Part shown: in pieces, positions 10,968 to 23,500 of the stretch | How positions within the stretch are numbered: the first letter of the stretch is position 1 | How the letters are laid out: every line of letters starts with the position of its first letter | Assembly (NCBI GenBank): GCA_025677815.1 | Contig: JAIXMP010000003.1 | Location: forward strand, 992,001 to 1,056,000 | Direction of reading: 5' to 3' | Length of the DNA: 64,000 bases | Source of the DNA: Phascolomyces articulosus | Taxonomy: Eukaryota > Mucoromycota > Mucoromycetes > Mucorales > Lichtheimiaceae | Translations under genes and position numbers: made by a program | The notes under the pieces: model-generated | The model's input: only the letters and a program-made list of their open reading frames with translations | What the model was told of the DNA's origin: nothing | Databases searched by the model: none

Positions 10968-13170
10968 TGTTTCATTCACAAAAAAATATGAAGTTTATCA
11001 GGCTGGTTTTTTTTTCTTAGCATAAACATATTTTTTTTCATTTCCGACTTTTTTTCCTATATTGTTACAAAAATAGCAATAAACAAAAAAAAAAAAAAAG
11101 TTCGCTTGATTATATAAATAAAGGAATTCCATCCTGTCGGTCTTGTTAAAGTTTTGGTAATAAAACATCATACATCATCATAATCATCATCATCATGAGA
11201 GATGTTACATGAAAAAAAAAAAAACCAGGTTGATGATGTGTGTTATGAAACTTGAATTTTATTATGGTTCAAACAGACCAACTCCTATATATGGTAGGTT
11301 GTAATGAGTGATGAGTATTTCTTGATAACATAAAAATATATTATGCAAAAAACCATTAGTAGTACCAAAAGTAGTGTCATCTAATATTAATTCTTGTACT
11401 CTTATTTTGTAAGAAATGAAATAGGATACTGATGTATATATCTATGTACATATACAACATCATCAACTCGTCGAATTCTTATGATATTAAACAAATAGTT
11501 AATAACTTTCCAGTCATTCGGATATTATAAATATTTCGTGGTGGGTATAATATATTCCTGTCATGCCAACAACAATGTAAATAAACACGAGGATATATCA
11601 TATTTTAGATTAAACAAGATTTTTTTTTCTTTTGCGCGCAACTTTATAATTTCTTGTTTTACATTAGTCACTCTCCTTTTATAGAACAAGAAGCATGTAT
11701 ATGTTTTTTTTCTTCATGGCAACACAAAAAAAAAATAAAGTTGAAATGAGAAAATGAAAAAAAAAACAGTGTGCTTGGTTACTATTATCACTTAAATACT
11801 TGTTTTGGTAGCAAGCGGCGCAATTACTTTACAATGAATCCTATCCTTTTTTTTTTAAGATGCAACAGGAGAAAAAGAATGCATTCTATTATGTCTGTGA
11901 TCGAGAAATAATGATATAGTAATAAAAGATAAGGAAATTTTATAATGTTGATCAAGTAGAAGTATATCTATATATATAGGAGAATCAATGAAAGAGAAAG
12001 TACATCATATAGGAGAAACAAGTAGAGAAGAAAAGTTGTTTTTCTATAGGGTAGATCAAGTACAGTAGAATAGACTATTGTATATACGCCATGCTACCTG
12101 ATGAATAATCCTTTATTATAAAAGAAAGGAGTACACACATTGATTCATGCCAAAAGTGTAAGAATGAAATAGTTTTTTTTTATACAACCACGTATATTTT
12201 ATTCCCATGATGAATTTAGATATAAAACTATATCTCATGTTCTGTATAAAAGGTTTTATATTATGTTACATCTAATCATCTTCATCATCTTTACATCAAA
12301 ACTAAAAAAAAAAAAAAAAAAAAAAAAAAACGAAAAAAAAAACGAAAAAAAAAACGAAAAAAGAAAAATGCGAGGTTGATCATTTTCCCCGATATATAAA
12401 AATAACCCTGAGCCCTTGATGGGTGATGATGATGATGTTGATAATATATATGTACATAGTCTGCATTTTTTTTTACATAACATAACATAAATAATGACAC
12501 AAAGATTAGCGTTTGATTTTGTTTATATTTGTCGAAAAAAGGGAAACACAAGATAATGATTTATTCTCCAAAAAAAACAAGGTCAAACAATGCTGAACGC
12601 CAATCGATGATATATATGTTAAGTAATCTATTATATATAGGCTAATAGGGTAACACGACCATGAAAAAGAAACGCACGGTTTCCCAAAAAAAGACATTCA
12701 CGGATGAAACATTTAAGAATCCCATTATTATTTTTTTTTTTGGTTGATCTATTTGTCTTTTGGTCCCTGGACGGAGAGAAAAACTTTCCATCTATGTAGT
12801 AATACTATGTATACTTGAACAAGAAGGGAGGGAAAAAAAAAGATTCAAGAGGAAGAAGGAGAGATACGTTATTATCGTTGCGCCATTACTATTATTATTA
12901 TTATTAAATGGATATCTTTATATATGAAACTATTTGCATAATAATAGAAGGAGAAGAACTATTTTGTTCATCATCAGTAAAGTTTTTGAGTTAGCATTTT
13001 CTTGTGGGTAACTTTTTTTTCCTTTTATTATTTCTCACTCACTTCTTTTTGTTCCTTTTTTCTCTTTTCTTTTTTTTTAACTTCTTCTTTTTCTTAATAT
13101 ACCTTTCTCTCCCTTTTTCAATACAGATTCTCTCTTCCTTTAATAACAACAATAACAATAACGAATAGAA
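10968..13170. other. Long divergent intergenic region
   Basis: 2.2 kb between the TRM44 start and the F-box/WD40 start, holding both upstream regions. It is very AT-rich with many A/T homopolymers. The last ~200 bases are a CT-rich stretch and a CAA-rich leader, a common fungal promoter layout. No ORF or RNA gene is supported. Confidence 0.5.
12304..12362. repeat. Phased A-tract array
   Basis: A run of 27 A residues is followed by CG-A10, CG-A10 and CG-A6, so a CG step recurs every 12 bp. Purely sequence-level; function unknown. Confidence 0.8.
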
Positions 13171-13704
13171 ATGACTTTAGAGAATCAAGACCCAACTCAA
13201 ACTTATGACATTGTCATGTCAGAAGCAAGTCACCTTACTAACAACACTCACTCCAATACAACGACAACAACAACAACTACTTGTCCTCATCGACCATGTC
13301 ATTCAAACGTTACCATGTTCACCAGTCGATCCGTCACATTAAAATCCTCTACTATGGTAGGGAAATGTAAAAAACGCCAGATCGCACCGAAAAGACGATT
13401 GACATTACCATTGTCTTTACATCAGGAACAACAAGAACTTATACCACCTGTCCTACTTCCTTTTTCTACTACTACCACCAATACCAATAGCACCCATTAT
13501 CCATTCCATTTTAATCATCATCATTATCAGTATGAAGATCATAATAATGATATGACATTGATGCATATTGATCACAACGAAAAGAAAATAGGTACACAAA
13601 AAAAAAAAAAAAATCCCCCAGGAAGAAAATTTAAAGTTTTTTTTTTTTTTTTTTTTTTGGTTTAAGTAAACCGGAGGACCAAATATGTGTGTGTACATTG
13701 ATCT

Positions 13705-13735
<31 letters not shown>

Positions 13736-15521
13736 TCATGTTCAAAACTTCATGATGATTAGATTTTATGACGTATTTACCTTGTGAATTGGTACTTCAA
13801 ATTATTACATTGATGGATGTCCATAGTTTGGTAACGATGTCAGGTGTTTGTCGAACATGGTATGTTTTATCCCGAAATAACGACATTTGGCGTTGGCGAC
13901 TGTCGGAGATGCATTGGTTACCAGAACCTACCACTACTACTACTACAACGACAGGATCCTTACCTAGTGAAGAAAAAAAAACCATTCATGGTGTCGTACA
14001 ACAACAACAACAACAAGAAGGAATCAATTGGCATTATTGGTTTAAACAACGTTATCAATTAGAACGTCGATGGATGTTAGGTCAAGTTTCTACCCATTAT
14101 CTTCTTGGTCATTATGATAGCGTTTATTGTTTACAATTTGATGAACAACGAATCATTACAGGTGGTAGAGATTGTACCATCAAATTTTGGGATATGAATA
14201 CTTATGAATGTACTCATACTCTCAGAGGTCATGAAGGAAGTGTATTATCATTACAATACAATAACACTTGGATGGTTTCTGGATCCTCAGATAAAACAGT
14301 AGTAGTATGGAATATGACAACATTAGAACCTGTTCGACGACTTACGGTAAATAATATTAAAAAAAAAAAGTTGGATCTATTTAATTTTCCTTTATTAATT
14401 GAATGAATGAATGAAAAAAAAAATGTTGTTGTATAACATGATTTTATTCATTAGGGTCATGAAGGAGGCGTATTAGATGTTTCATTTGATGATCGGTATA
14501 TCATTTCATGTTCAAAAGATAAATCTATCCGAATATGGAATATAGAGACAGGCGAACTTGTACGAACCATTTATGCTCATCGAGGTCCGGTCAATGCGGT
14601 TCAATTAAGGGGAAATCAAGTTGTATCTGCTTCAGGAGATGCTTTGATTAAGATGTGGGATATTCGTACTGGAGAATGTATTCGGGAATTTGTGGGTCAT
14701 GGTCGAGGTTTGGCTTGTGTTCAATTTGATGGTCAAAGGATTGTAAGCGGGTCAAACGATAGAACGATCAAAGTGTGGGATGTCGAGGTAAAATCAAAAA
14801 GGATATTATTTTTCTTCTTTCTCCTAAAAAAAAAAAAGAATCACTCCTTTTTTTTACTAACATGAATGGAGAAAAAAATTATATATTTTTTATCATATAT
14901 ATTTATATAGTCGGGTGAATGTCTTATGAGTTGTGAAGGTATGTATAAATAATTTATATAACAAACACACACACACATATATATATATATATATGAGTAA
15001 CATGTTCATGTTGTAATATCTTATATGCTATATAAAACTAGGTCATCAAGATTTAGTACGAACTGTTCATTTTGATAATGATCGTATTGTGAGTGCAAGT
15101 TATGATCAAAGTATTCGTGTTTGGGATATGAAGTATGTATTTTTTTGACAGTATTTCTTCTTTTTGATCATAAGAATAACACTTTATCATTGTTATTATT
15201 ATAGAACTGGAACATGTTTATTGGATTTTCAAAATGCTCATACAAGTTGGATATTTGACGTACGATTTGATAAAAACAGGATAGTTAGGTAAGTTATTAT
15301 CAACATCTTCTATATTGAGTTATTTTTCCCCACTCCCAATCTATATTTGTGTATGTGAATGTGTGAGAGGAAAAGATAATCACCCAAAAAATAAAGAATG
15401 GACCCGTTGATCATGCCGATATATTCCTTTTTATTATTAAAATATATCTAGTGCAAGTCAAGATCACCGTGTGATGGTGATGGATTTCTCAACTGGATTA
15501 GATACAAGTATATTTTCATAG
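13171..15521 (+). CDS. F-box/WD40 protein, SCF substrate receptor type
   Basis: Seven exons (13171-13591, 13763-14346, 14455-14787, 14911-14938, 15042-15132, 15205-15288, 15452-15521) give 536 residues in phase. Residues 1-140 are low complexity with a poly-Thr run and basic patches. The F-box is at about 143-185 (YLPCELVLQIITLMDVHSL...CRTWY). From about 253 to the end are seven WD40 blades opening with GHYDSV, GHEGSV, GHEGGV, AHRGPV, GHGRGL, GHQDLV and AHTSW, with SGSSDKTVVVW, SCSKDKSIRIW and SGSNDRTIKVW strands. The arrangement is that of beta-TrCP/Met30/Fbw receptors, which bind Skp1 through the F-box and phosphorylated substrates on the propeller. I cannot tell which orthologue it is. The fourth exon is only 28 nt. 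A methionine at 13768 would give an F-box-first product, but the upstream exon splices in frame. Confidence 0.9.
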
Positions 15522-17864
15522 ATCGAAAGACGGTTTCATCCATCTTATTATTATTTTATCATCATCATCATTTTATAATAGCATCCCATCAGTATAAAGC
15601 ATTTATTCATTCCATCAACAAATAATAATTTATCATCTCCTCCTCCTATTAAGCATTTATAATATTTCAGCACAATAACAATAACCACTATTTACATATA
15701 AATATATCAACATAATAATACACACACGCACAACATTGCATTATTTACCATACTACAATTATTACCTTCCTATATATATACCTCTTTCTCTTTTTTTAAA
15801 TAATAATAATAATAATAATAATATCTTCCTCTATTTGTCGTAATTTTGCTTTTTATTTTCATCAGGATATATAAACATAATACAAAATAATATGATTGAT
15901 ACCCATAGCTAGTATACTTTTTTCACATGGAATAAAAATATTTCTGTTTTATATATAAATGCCAAGTTTGGTAAAAAGAAGAAAAAAAAAGCACGTTTTT
16001 TTTTCTTGTCATGGTTTATTTTGTATTTATAGGAAAAATATATGTTTCAATAACATTATAAAAGAGAGAGAGATCTCAACAAAGTAACAACGAAAACGCC
16101 AACATCCTTTTTTGTTATTATTTATCATCCAAACATCTCTCTGGTTTTTAGCATGTTCAAAAAGTAACAACAAAAAGGCGGGTAAAAGAGTTTTTATCCC
16201 AACAAGAGTAGTCCCAAGATTCTGGTTCCCGTCCCCTGTTGTTTTAAATATATATATATAGAATGAAGATGGGTGGAAGGAGGGAGAGGATGGATTTCTA
16301 TTTTGTTTGCCCAGAAAAAAAAATTGATCGATGATCTCCCCTTAAAGTTTATATATAAAAATAATCTTTTATTCACAACTAATTTCTTATTTAAAAAAAT
16401 CTAATGACGAACGACGGGTTCGCTCGTTTCAAACGCTATTATCTTTTTTTTTAGTATTTATATCCGGGTGGTAAGTCTCCTGGGTAAATAAAAATTATAC
16501 TTTACCGATGAGTAAAAAAAGATGAATGTTTCTCATTCACACACATTTGTATATATATATATATATAAAAACAACTGAATGTCTTGTGAAAATTACTGAT
16601 GAATGGGGGTCCGTGCGTTGCACATTGGAAAAATGGATGATTGACGGGAAAAAGAGAAAATGACCCTTTTTTTTGTTGTTGTAGTCTAGAAGAATTAATT
16701 TATCTTTTCTTTTGTATATTTATATCACTTTATTCACACTTATATACTGATAAATGAGTCTTTATGCTATATACATTAACACCATGATTATCACCAAGAT
16801 GTATATTTATATACATCTCCATGCGCGTTGTTTTTTGTTGTTGTTGTAAATATATTATTTGTTTGTTGTAGTACCAAAAATGAATGAAAATAAATCATGA
16901 GAAAGTTCCACATAATAATAAAACAACCCTGGTTCTTTGGGACTCTTATTATTATAAAATTCGTTTGTTCTTATTAGCTACATTAGACTATTCTAATAAT
17001 AATAATAATAAAGGAGAAGAAGTAGTAGTAGAAGTAGAAGAGAAAAGAGGACTTGTTTTATCCAGTTGTGGATAAAATAAATCCACCTGATCATCGCCGA
17101 ACCATGTACCAGAAAATAATACAAGTTCACGGGATGAAAATAGGTATAACATTTCTTCTTTTAAGGTCTCGGTATTTGACAGCCGTAAAATTGATTATTG
17201 CAGCAAGTATATGTGTGAGATGTACACACACCCAATTCTTTTTTTTTTCTCGTGGTAATTTAACTTATTAAAATTTCATACTATTCAATCCATACATATC
17301 TTCTCCCATCCTACATATATAACATACAAGATGTCGGTTCACAAGTATGTTGGAACGCGGCAAAAAAGAGTGAGAAATAAAGATGGAAACATATGAATGA
17401 TTACACACAGGCAAATGAAAAAAGTCACACACACACAGACACAGTGCTTTTCATCCACATCAATATTATACATGTTACTACCTTAGAAGTTACAATGAGA
17501 GAGAAATTATTGTTGAGTCTTCCTCTTCTTGTTCTTTTCTCCCCCAAAAACACATAAACACACATACAGATATATACACACACACAGGCTAAACTTGTTG
17601 ATCGTTGGCTTCCTTCTCCTTTCTTCTCGTTTCCGCTTTTTGAGCCGAGATAAACTTTTTTTTTTGATACTCGGTTTTTATGGTGTTTTGTTATTGTATC
17701 CCACGCTTTCTTTTTTTTTTTTTTTTTTTTCCTCTTCTTCTTCTTTTCCCTCTCTTTTTTTTCATTCGCATTATTTAATCACTTTCTTTTCTTTTTCTCT
17801 TTTTTTTTTTCATTTATACGCACAATCATCTAAACTTCTTTTTACTTTTTTTAAAAAAAAAACC
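15522..17864. other. Gene-free interval with CT-rich leader
   Basis: 2.3 kb of AT-rich sequence with AT and ACAC microsatellites. Small open frames here consist of low-complexity residues and are not supported. From about 17,520 to 17,860 the plus strand is pyrimidine-rich and runs into the ATG at 17865, as expected for a leader. A T7A10 palindrome lies just before the ATG. Confidence 0.5.
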
Positions 17865-20058
17865 ATGTATCATTTTTCACCGTTAGCACAACAATCTGAT
17901 TTACTAGCATTATTATCTTCCACGGCGATTCAACAATCGACGCCAACAACAACTTGTACTAGTAGTAGTAGTAGTACGACGATTCCAGATGGTGTAGAAG
18001 TGGATGGTGGAATTACAAATGGGGCAACAAACATAATAACAACCACACTCGTTTCTAATGATCATCATCATCAACATCAAAATAATAATGATACCAGTTA
18101 TGATATTTTTCATTTCCAACAACAACAGGAACAACAATCCAACTACGCCAATAATAATAATAATACTAAGGAGGATGAAAATGATACACTTGTATTTTCA
18201 ACCACCATGTCATCCCCACCTAATAATATACCTCTCTATGATCATCATTCAAAAGATGATTTAACCATGATAACAAGATCAAATAATAATGAACAACATC
18301 CATTCGGTTTATCAACAGTAGTTACGCAACCGCAGCAACAACAATCATTTTATACATCAGCAACCAGTACATCTTCCAATCATGAGAATGATGATGATAC
18401 TTCCTATTATTATTGGCCACCATCACAACAACATCTTACTCCCCCTACTACTACTTATTCACCTACGAATAGTAATAATAACAATAATGCAACAGGAGTA
18501 ATGATGGAAAACACCGGGATTACATGTCTGGATTCCGATTATAATAGTAATGAAGGTAAACCAACTGCAACATTAACTTACTCCTTAAGGAGATGGGAAA
18601 GATATTTTGATTCCCACCAAAAAAATCATATAAAATGTGGTGGGGCTTATCTATTAAAGTTTATAATAATCTATAGATTTATTGACACTTCAATTACTTC
18701 AACAACAGCATCATCAACAGCAAGAAAAACCTCCTGCTTTAACTACTGTGTATCAAACCGATGATGGATCCCATAGTAGTAATAGTAGTGTTCAAACCAA
18801 TAATGCACTTGATTATGAAGATTTATTCCGACGTCATTCTATTGATACTTCTGCAACTATAGAACAACAACAACAACAACAACCGCTGGCGGCTGTACAA
18901 CCCTTACCATTCTCTAGTACCAGTGCTAATGGATTTCAACATTACCATCACCATCATCGAGGATCCCTTCCCAATGTCTACATTCCTGGCATGACTCAAT
19001 CGTTATTATGGAACCATACCAATAATAATACTACGAATAATAATATTAATACCAAGAAACGACCTCCCTCCTCCCCACAACAGCAACGACCGAAACGACG
19101 TCATATGAATCATCCTCCTCCCAATACAAGACCCATAGATGCAAGAAGTAAATCAGTTGATTTTTCCACTCTTGACAAAGAATGGCTTGATATGATGAAT
19201 GCCAACCACTCCTATCAATTGAATAATAATACAATTCATCCACTTTATGAAGAATCAGAAAGTATCCCTGGCGGTTATGGATTACAGAATCAACAACAAG
19301 TACAACGACAAAAACGTCCAAGACGTCATCATCCTTATTCACACAATCCAATTTCTTCTTGTTCCGATATCATGGGAGATACCAATACCATACGTCGTTG
19401 TCATCGAGGAGAGTCACAAGAATTCCATGACAATGGCATAGAACAACAACAACAAGAGACACGACAAGTACAAGTAGTAGTAGAAGAAGAAGAAGAAGAA
19501 ATGTTTCCAGAAATTAATGAAGTGGATTGGGATATAGCCCGTCATAATCCAAGTGCCGCACCAAGACGACAAAAACTACGTTATGAAGGAGATGAATATA
19601 CACCCAAATGGGTTCGTTATACGGGTCAAGCCAAAGAAGGATATTGTGACAGTTGTAAACCGGGAAAATGGTTACAGTTAAAAAATAGTGCTTATTGGTA
19701 TCACAAACAATTCTTTCATGGTATTTCATCTGTTTCTGGTAAACGATTTATGGAACCTCTTGAACAACGAGCAGGAGATCATGATGTGGTGGAAGGTCTT
19801 TGTCATCAATGTCATCAATTTGTTCCTATTTGTAATGCAAAAAGAAAAACCAGTGTTTTATGGTATCGCCATGCTCACAAGGTAAATATATATATATATA
19901 TATCTGCTTCTAACCAAACGTTATAATAATAATAAAAACTGATTCGATTACTTATATTTTATTTTTGTTAGTGTCACATTTATGATAAACCAAAATCAAC
20001 AAGTAAACGTACAACTTTATCCAATCATCATCATGCCAACAAAAAATATTTTACTTAA
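17865..20058 (+). CDS. Rua1-type transcriptional regulator, C-terminal zinc-binding domain
   Basis: Exons 17865-18555, 18677-19881 and 19972-20058 give 660 residues in phase. Most of the protein is disordered, with poly-Asn, poly-Gln, His-rich and Ser/Thr runs, basic KKRPP/RPKRRH patches and an acidic Glu run near 490. The last ~130 residues are ordered: YEGDEYTPKWVRYTG, then EGYCDSCKPGKWLQLKN, AYWYHKQFFHGIS, a second CHQC motif, and VLWYRHAHKCH. The two Cys-x2-Cys pairs with spaced His are the signature of the Rua1 C-terminal domain (formerly DUF4451), named after the Ustilago regulator of glycolipid synthesis. The last Cys/His ligands are supplied by the third exon, which supports the junction. 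Expected location is the nucleus; targets are unknown. Confidence 0.85.
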
Positions 20059-20535
20059 AATCATTCCTTACTTTTTTTTATATAATTGCATCATTATCTC
20101 ATTATCCTAATCCATCATCATCATCCTTTATATAGTTTAATAATAATAATCATAATAATAAAAATAAACTTCTTTATATATATAAAAATAACTTTATTTT
20201 GAAATTGCGCACAAGAAAGACAAAAGACAAAAAAAAAAAAGCATAAAAATAAAATGAAAAAAAAGTGGAGTTGTTTTTCCATGTGTCACTCTCATATTTT
20301 CTCTTTAAGAAAAGTAATTTACACGTTGATGATGTTACACAAAGAGGGGTCCCAACTCTTATTTTTATTATAATTGAAAAAGTTTGTTGTGTGTCTTTTT
20401 TTTAACAACCTCTTCTTTTTCTTTTCTTCTTCTTCTTCGATTTAATTATATGATTCTGTAAAAAAAAAACCATCGTTATCTTTCCTTCTTTCTATTTTTA
20501 CTTATCCAATCCTTTAAAGAAGAAGAACAACAACA
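20059..20535. other. Intergenic, leader of channel gene
   Basis: AT-rich spacer. The last ~150 bases are pyrimidine-rich and end in an AACAACAACA leader before the ATG at 20536. Confidence 0.5.
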
Positions 20536-23500
20536 ATGAATGTTTACGTCCCTTTTCAAGATCAAAAAAAGACAGATGCAGAATTAACCCTCAAGGCAAT
20601 GGGTATCCAATTGGGAATTAATATTGGTGTTTCATTACTTGTCATGGCTGGTTTTAGCTTTTTAAGACCACGGCATACACTTGTCTATGCACCTAAATAC
20701 AAGTTTTCTAAACCAGAGTATGTCATTATTTTATCTTTTGTTTTGATAATTGTTATGACGGATCGATCGATCGATCCATGGATATTTATTTATATATTTA
20801 TTTATATACTCATCATAATAATTAATAGACAAAGACCTCCTGCGATTACAGAAAGAGGATGGTTTGGTTGGATAAAACCAGTATTAAAAGCCGATGATGA
20901 TTTTTTAATGGAACGAATTGGATATGATGCTGTATTATTTCTCAGATTTATTCGATTAATCAGACGATTGCTTATTGTTATGAGTATCATTGGTATATGT
21001 GCTCTGATCCCTGTTAATATTGTTGCTACTTACTACACTGGGTAAGATTCCCTTTTTTTTTTCTATTTTTTATTACACAATTTTTTTTCAATATCCGACA
21101 TTACTTCTTTTTTTGTTCAGCCTTCCGATACCTCTTCTTCTAAATTCATCCTTACATTATACTCATCCATAAATCTATATAGAGATTGGCCACCTCCTGC
21201 TGGATTGGATTTATTATCTATTTCAGGTATCAATTTCAATTCTTCAGAAGATACATTTATACCAGATACTCGATGGTATTGGTCTCCTTTTGTTGCCACA
21301 TGGATATTCTCCATATTGATCGCATGGTTCATGTACCGCGCTTCGTGTGACTATATTGAAATGCGACAACGTTTTTTCCATCATCCGCCCAATGCTTTAT
21401 CTGCGCGTTCTCTTTTAATTAGTAATGTGCCTAAAAATCATCGTTCCGATGAAAAGTTAAAATCTTGGATGGATTCCATGCAATTACCTCATCAAGTGAA
21501 ACAAGCCATCATTGGTCTTCATAGTAATAAATTATCCACTTTGACAGAAGAACATGAAGTGGCGGTACGACATTTGGAAGATGCTTTATCCAGTTATCTT
21601 AATGGTAATTAGAGTTATATTTATATCTTTCTTAATTCCCAATTTTCAATGACGTACCAAAACAGCTAATTTTTTTTTTTTAAAAAAAAAAAACTCTAAA
21701 TTAGATGGAAAATCAATGGATAAAAAGAAACGTCCTACCATGCGTGTGGATGGTTTCCTTTTCTGTGGTGGAAGAAAAGTGGATGCTATTGATTATTATA
21801 CAGACCAAGTGAAAGAATTAGAAGAAGAAATTAAGAAACGACGTAAAAATAGCACCAATAAGATTTCTAATTATGGATGGGTGTCATTCGACCGCATTGA
21901 TCATGCTCATACAGTCAACCAAGCCTTTAACCAACAAATGGACAAGAAACAAAAACGGGAATTTGGTGTCCGTTTATCCCCACCTCCCAAGGATTTAATT
22001 TGGTCTAATTTACCCATGGATAACAAGGCACGTACAACACGACGTTGGATCGGTCGATTGGTGTATTGGATCTTGATCTTTGTATGGATGATTCCTGTCG
22101 GTGCCCTTTCAGCAACTTCCAATGTAGTTAATCTTATTCGTTTGTTTCCCAATTCAGAAGCCTTTATCAATGACAATGTCGTCTTGATGGGTCTCATTCA
22201 ATCATGGTTTACACCTATTGTCATGGCCCTCTTTTTTATCTTGTTACCCCATTTATTCCGATTCTTATCGAAACAACAAGGTTATCAAACCCATACCACC
22301 TTGGATCGTAAAGTTTTGGTCAAACTATATGTCTTTTTTATTATCAACAACTTGCTCGTGTTTACCTTGGCTTCTATTCTTATTGGTATCTTTGGTCAAA
22401 TTCGATCGCTTATCTTGAATGGTACATTGGGTGATCAAGAAACATCGGTTGGGGATTATATTACTCAATTGGCCAAGAATATTTCAGATGTATCCACATT
22501 TTGGATCAATTATGTATGTATCAAAGCATTGGGTTTAACCATGGAAATGGCTCAAGTGGTGCCACTTTTTATGATCACCTTACGTAAATGGATCACTCGT
22601 CCAAGTCCACGTGAATTACGCGAAGTGGCACAACCTCCGGAATTCGATTATCCATTAGCATACAATATGCTCTTGTTCTTTTTCACCATTGCTTTGCTTT
22701 ATTCGGCCATTGCTCCCTTGGTATTACCCTTTGCCTTGTTATTCTTTGCAATGTCCACCATGGTCTACAAATATATGTTGATGTATATCTTTGTAACCAA
22801 AACCGAAAGTGGTGGTCGTATTTGGCCTGTTCTTTTCCAAGCTGTCATGACATCCACCTTATTATTCCAAATTTTAATGATCATTATTTTACGTCTCAAG
22901 GATGGATACCATCAATGTTATGCTTTAATCCCATTGCCTGTATTGACTGTGGTATTCCAATACTTTTATTATCGTCGAATGCAAACACTGGGTGAATTCC
23001 TTGCAGGTACCAATTCATCTTCTGGGATTGTTTTACCTGTTGAAGCCGTCGAAGATGAGTCCATTCTCCATAGTCAACACAGTGATGATGAAAAGTTTGA
23101 AGATTACAATAACAAGAAAAAGAAAAAGAAATCATCGAAACTTACTGCTCATGGGAATAGTAACAAGGAAGATGACTTGTCAAAACAATTCCAAGATCCT
23201 GGGTTACACAAGAAATTAATGACCCCCATGATTCATGACGATGTCAAACATTTGTTACCTCAAGTCTATCATCGCACGGAGAATGCTATGCATGAAGGAA
23301 TTGAAATGGTGCGTCAACGGGTGGATTTGGATCAACAACATGGATTTGAACATCAACAACAAGGTGGACGACCTGAGAATAATCGTCGTTTGACTGTTCT
23401 TGAAATGGATGATGGATCGCCTCTCAAGTTTTGTGCTGTGGGAGAAAATGAAGAAATGGAGGATACAACCGATAATGAGGAAAGTGATAATGAATCTACA

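Noticed and set aside
12256..12551. Minus-strand ORFs through the A27 tract
   Set aside because: They consist largely of poly-Phe/Ser from homopolymers and have no ordered segment.
13592..13665. Read-through of the first F-box/WD40 exon to a separate 164-residue protein
   Set aside because: The extension is Lys and Phe runs from homopolymers; a GTACAC donor and TTAG acceptor join exon 1 to the F-box in phase.
17529..17864. N-terminal extension of the Rua1-type ORF (411-residue reading)
   Set aside because: The extension is pure CT-rich leader translated into Phe/Ser/Leu runs; the ATG at 17865 is the first sensible start.
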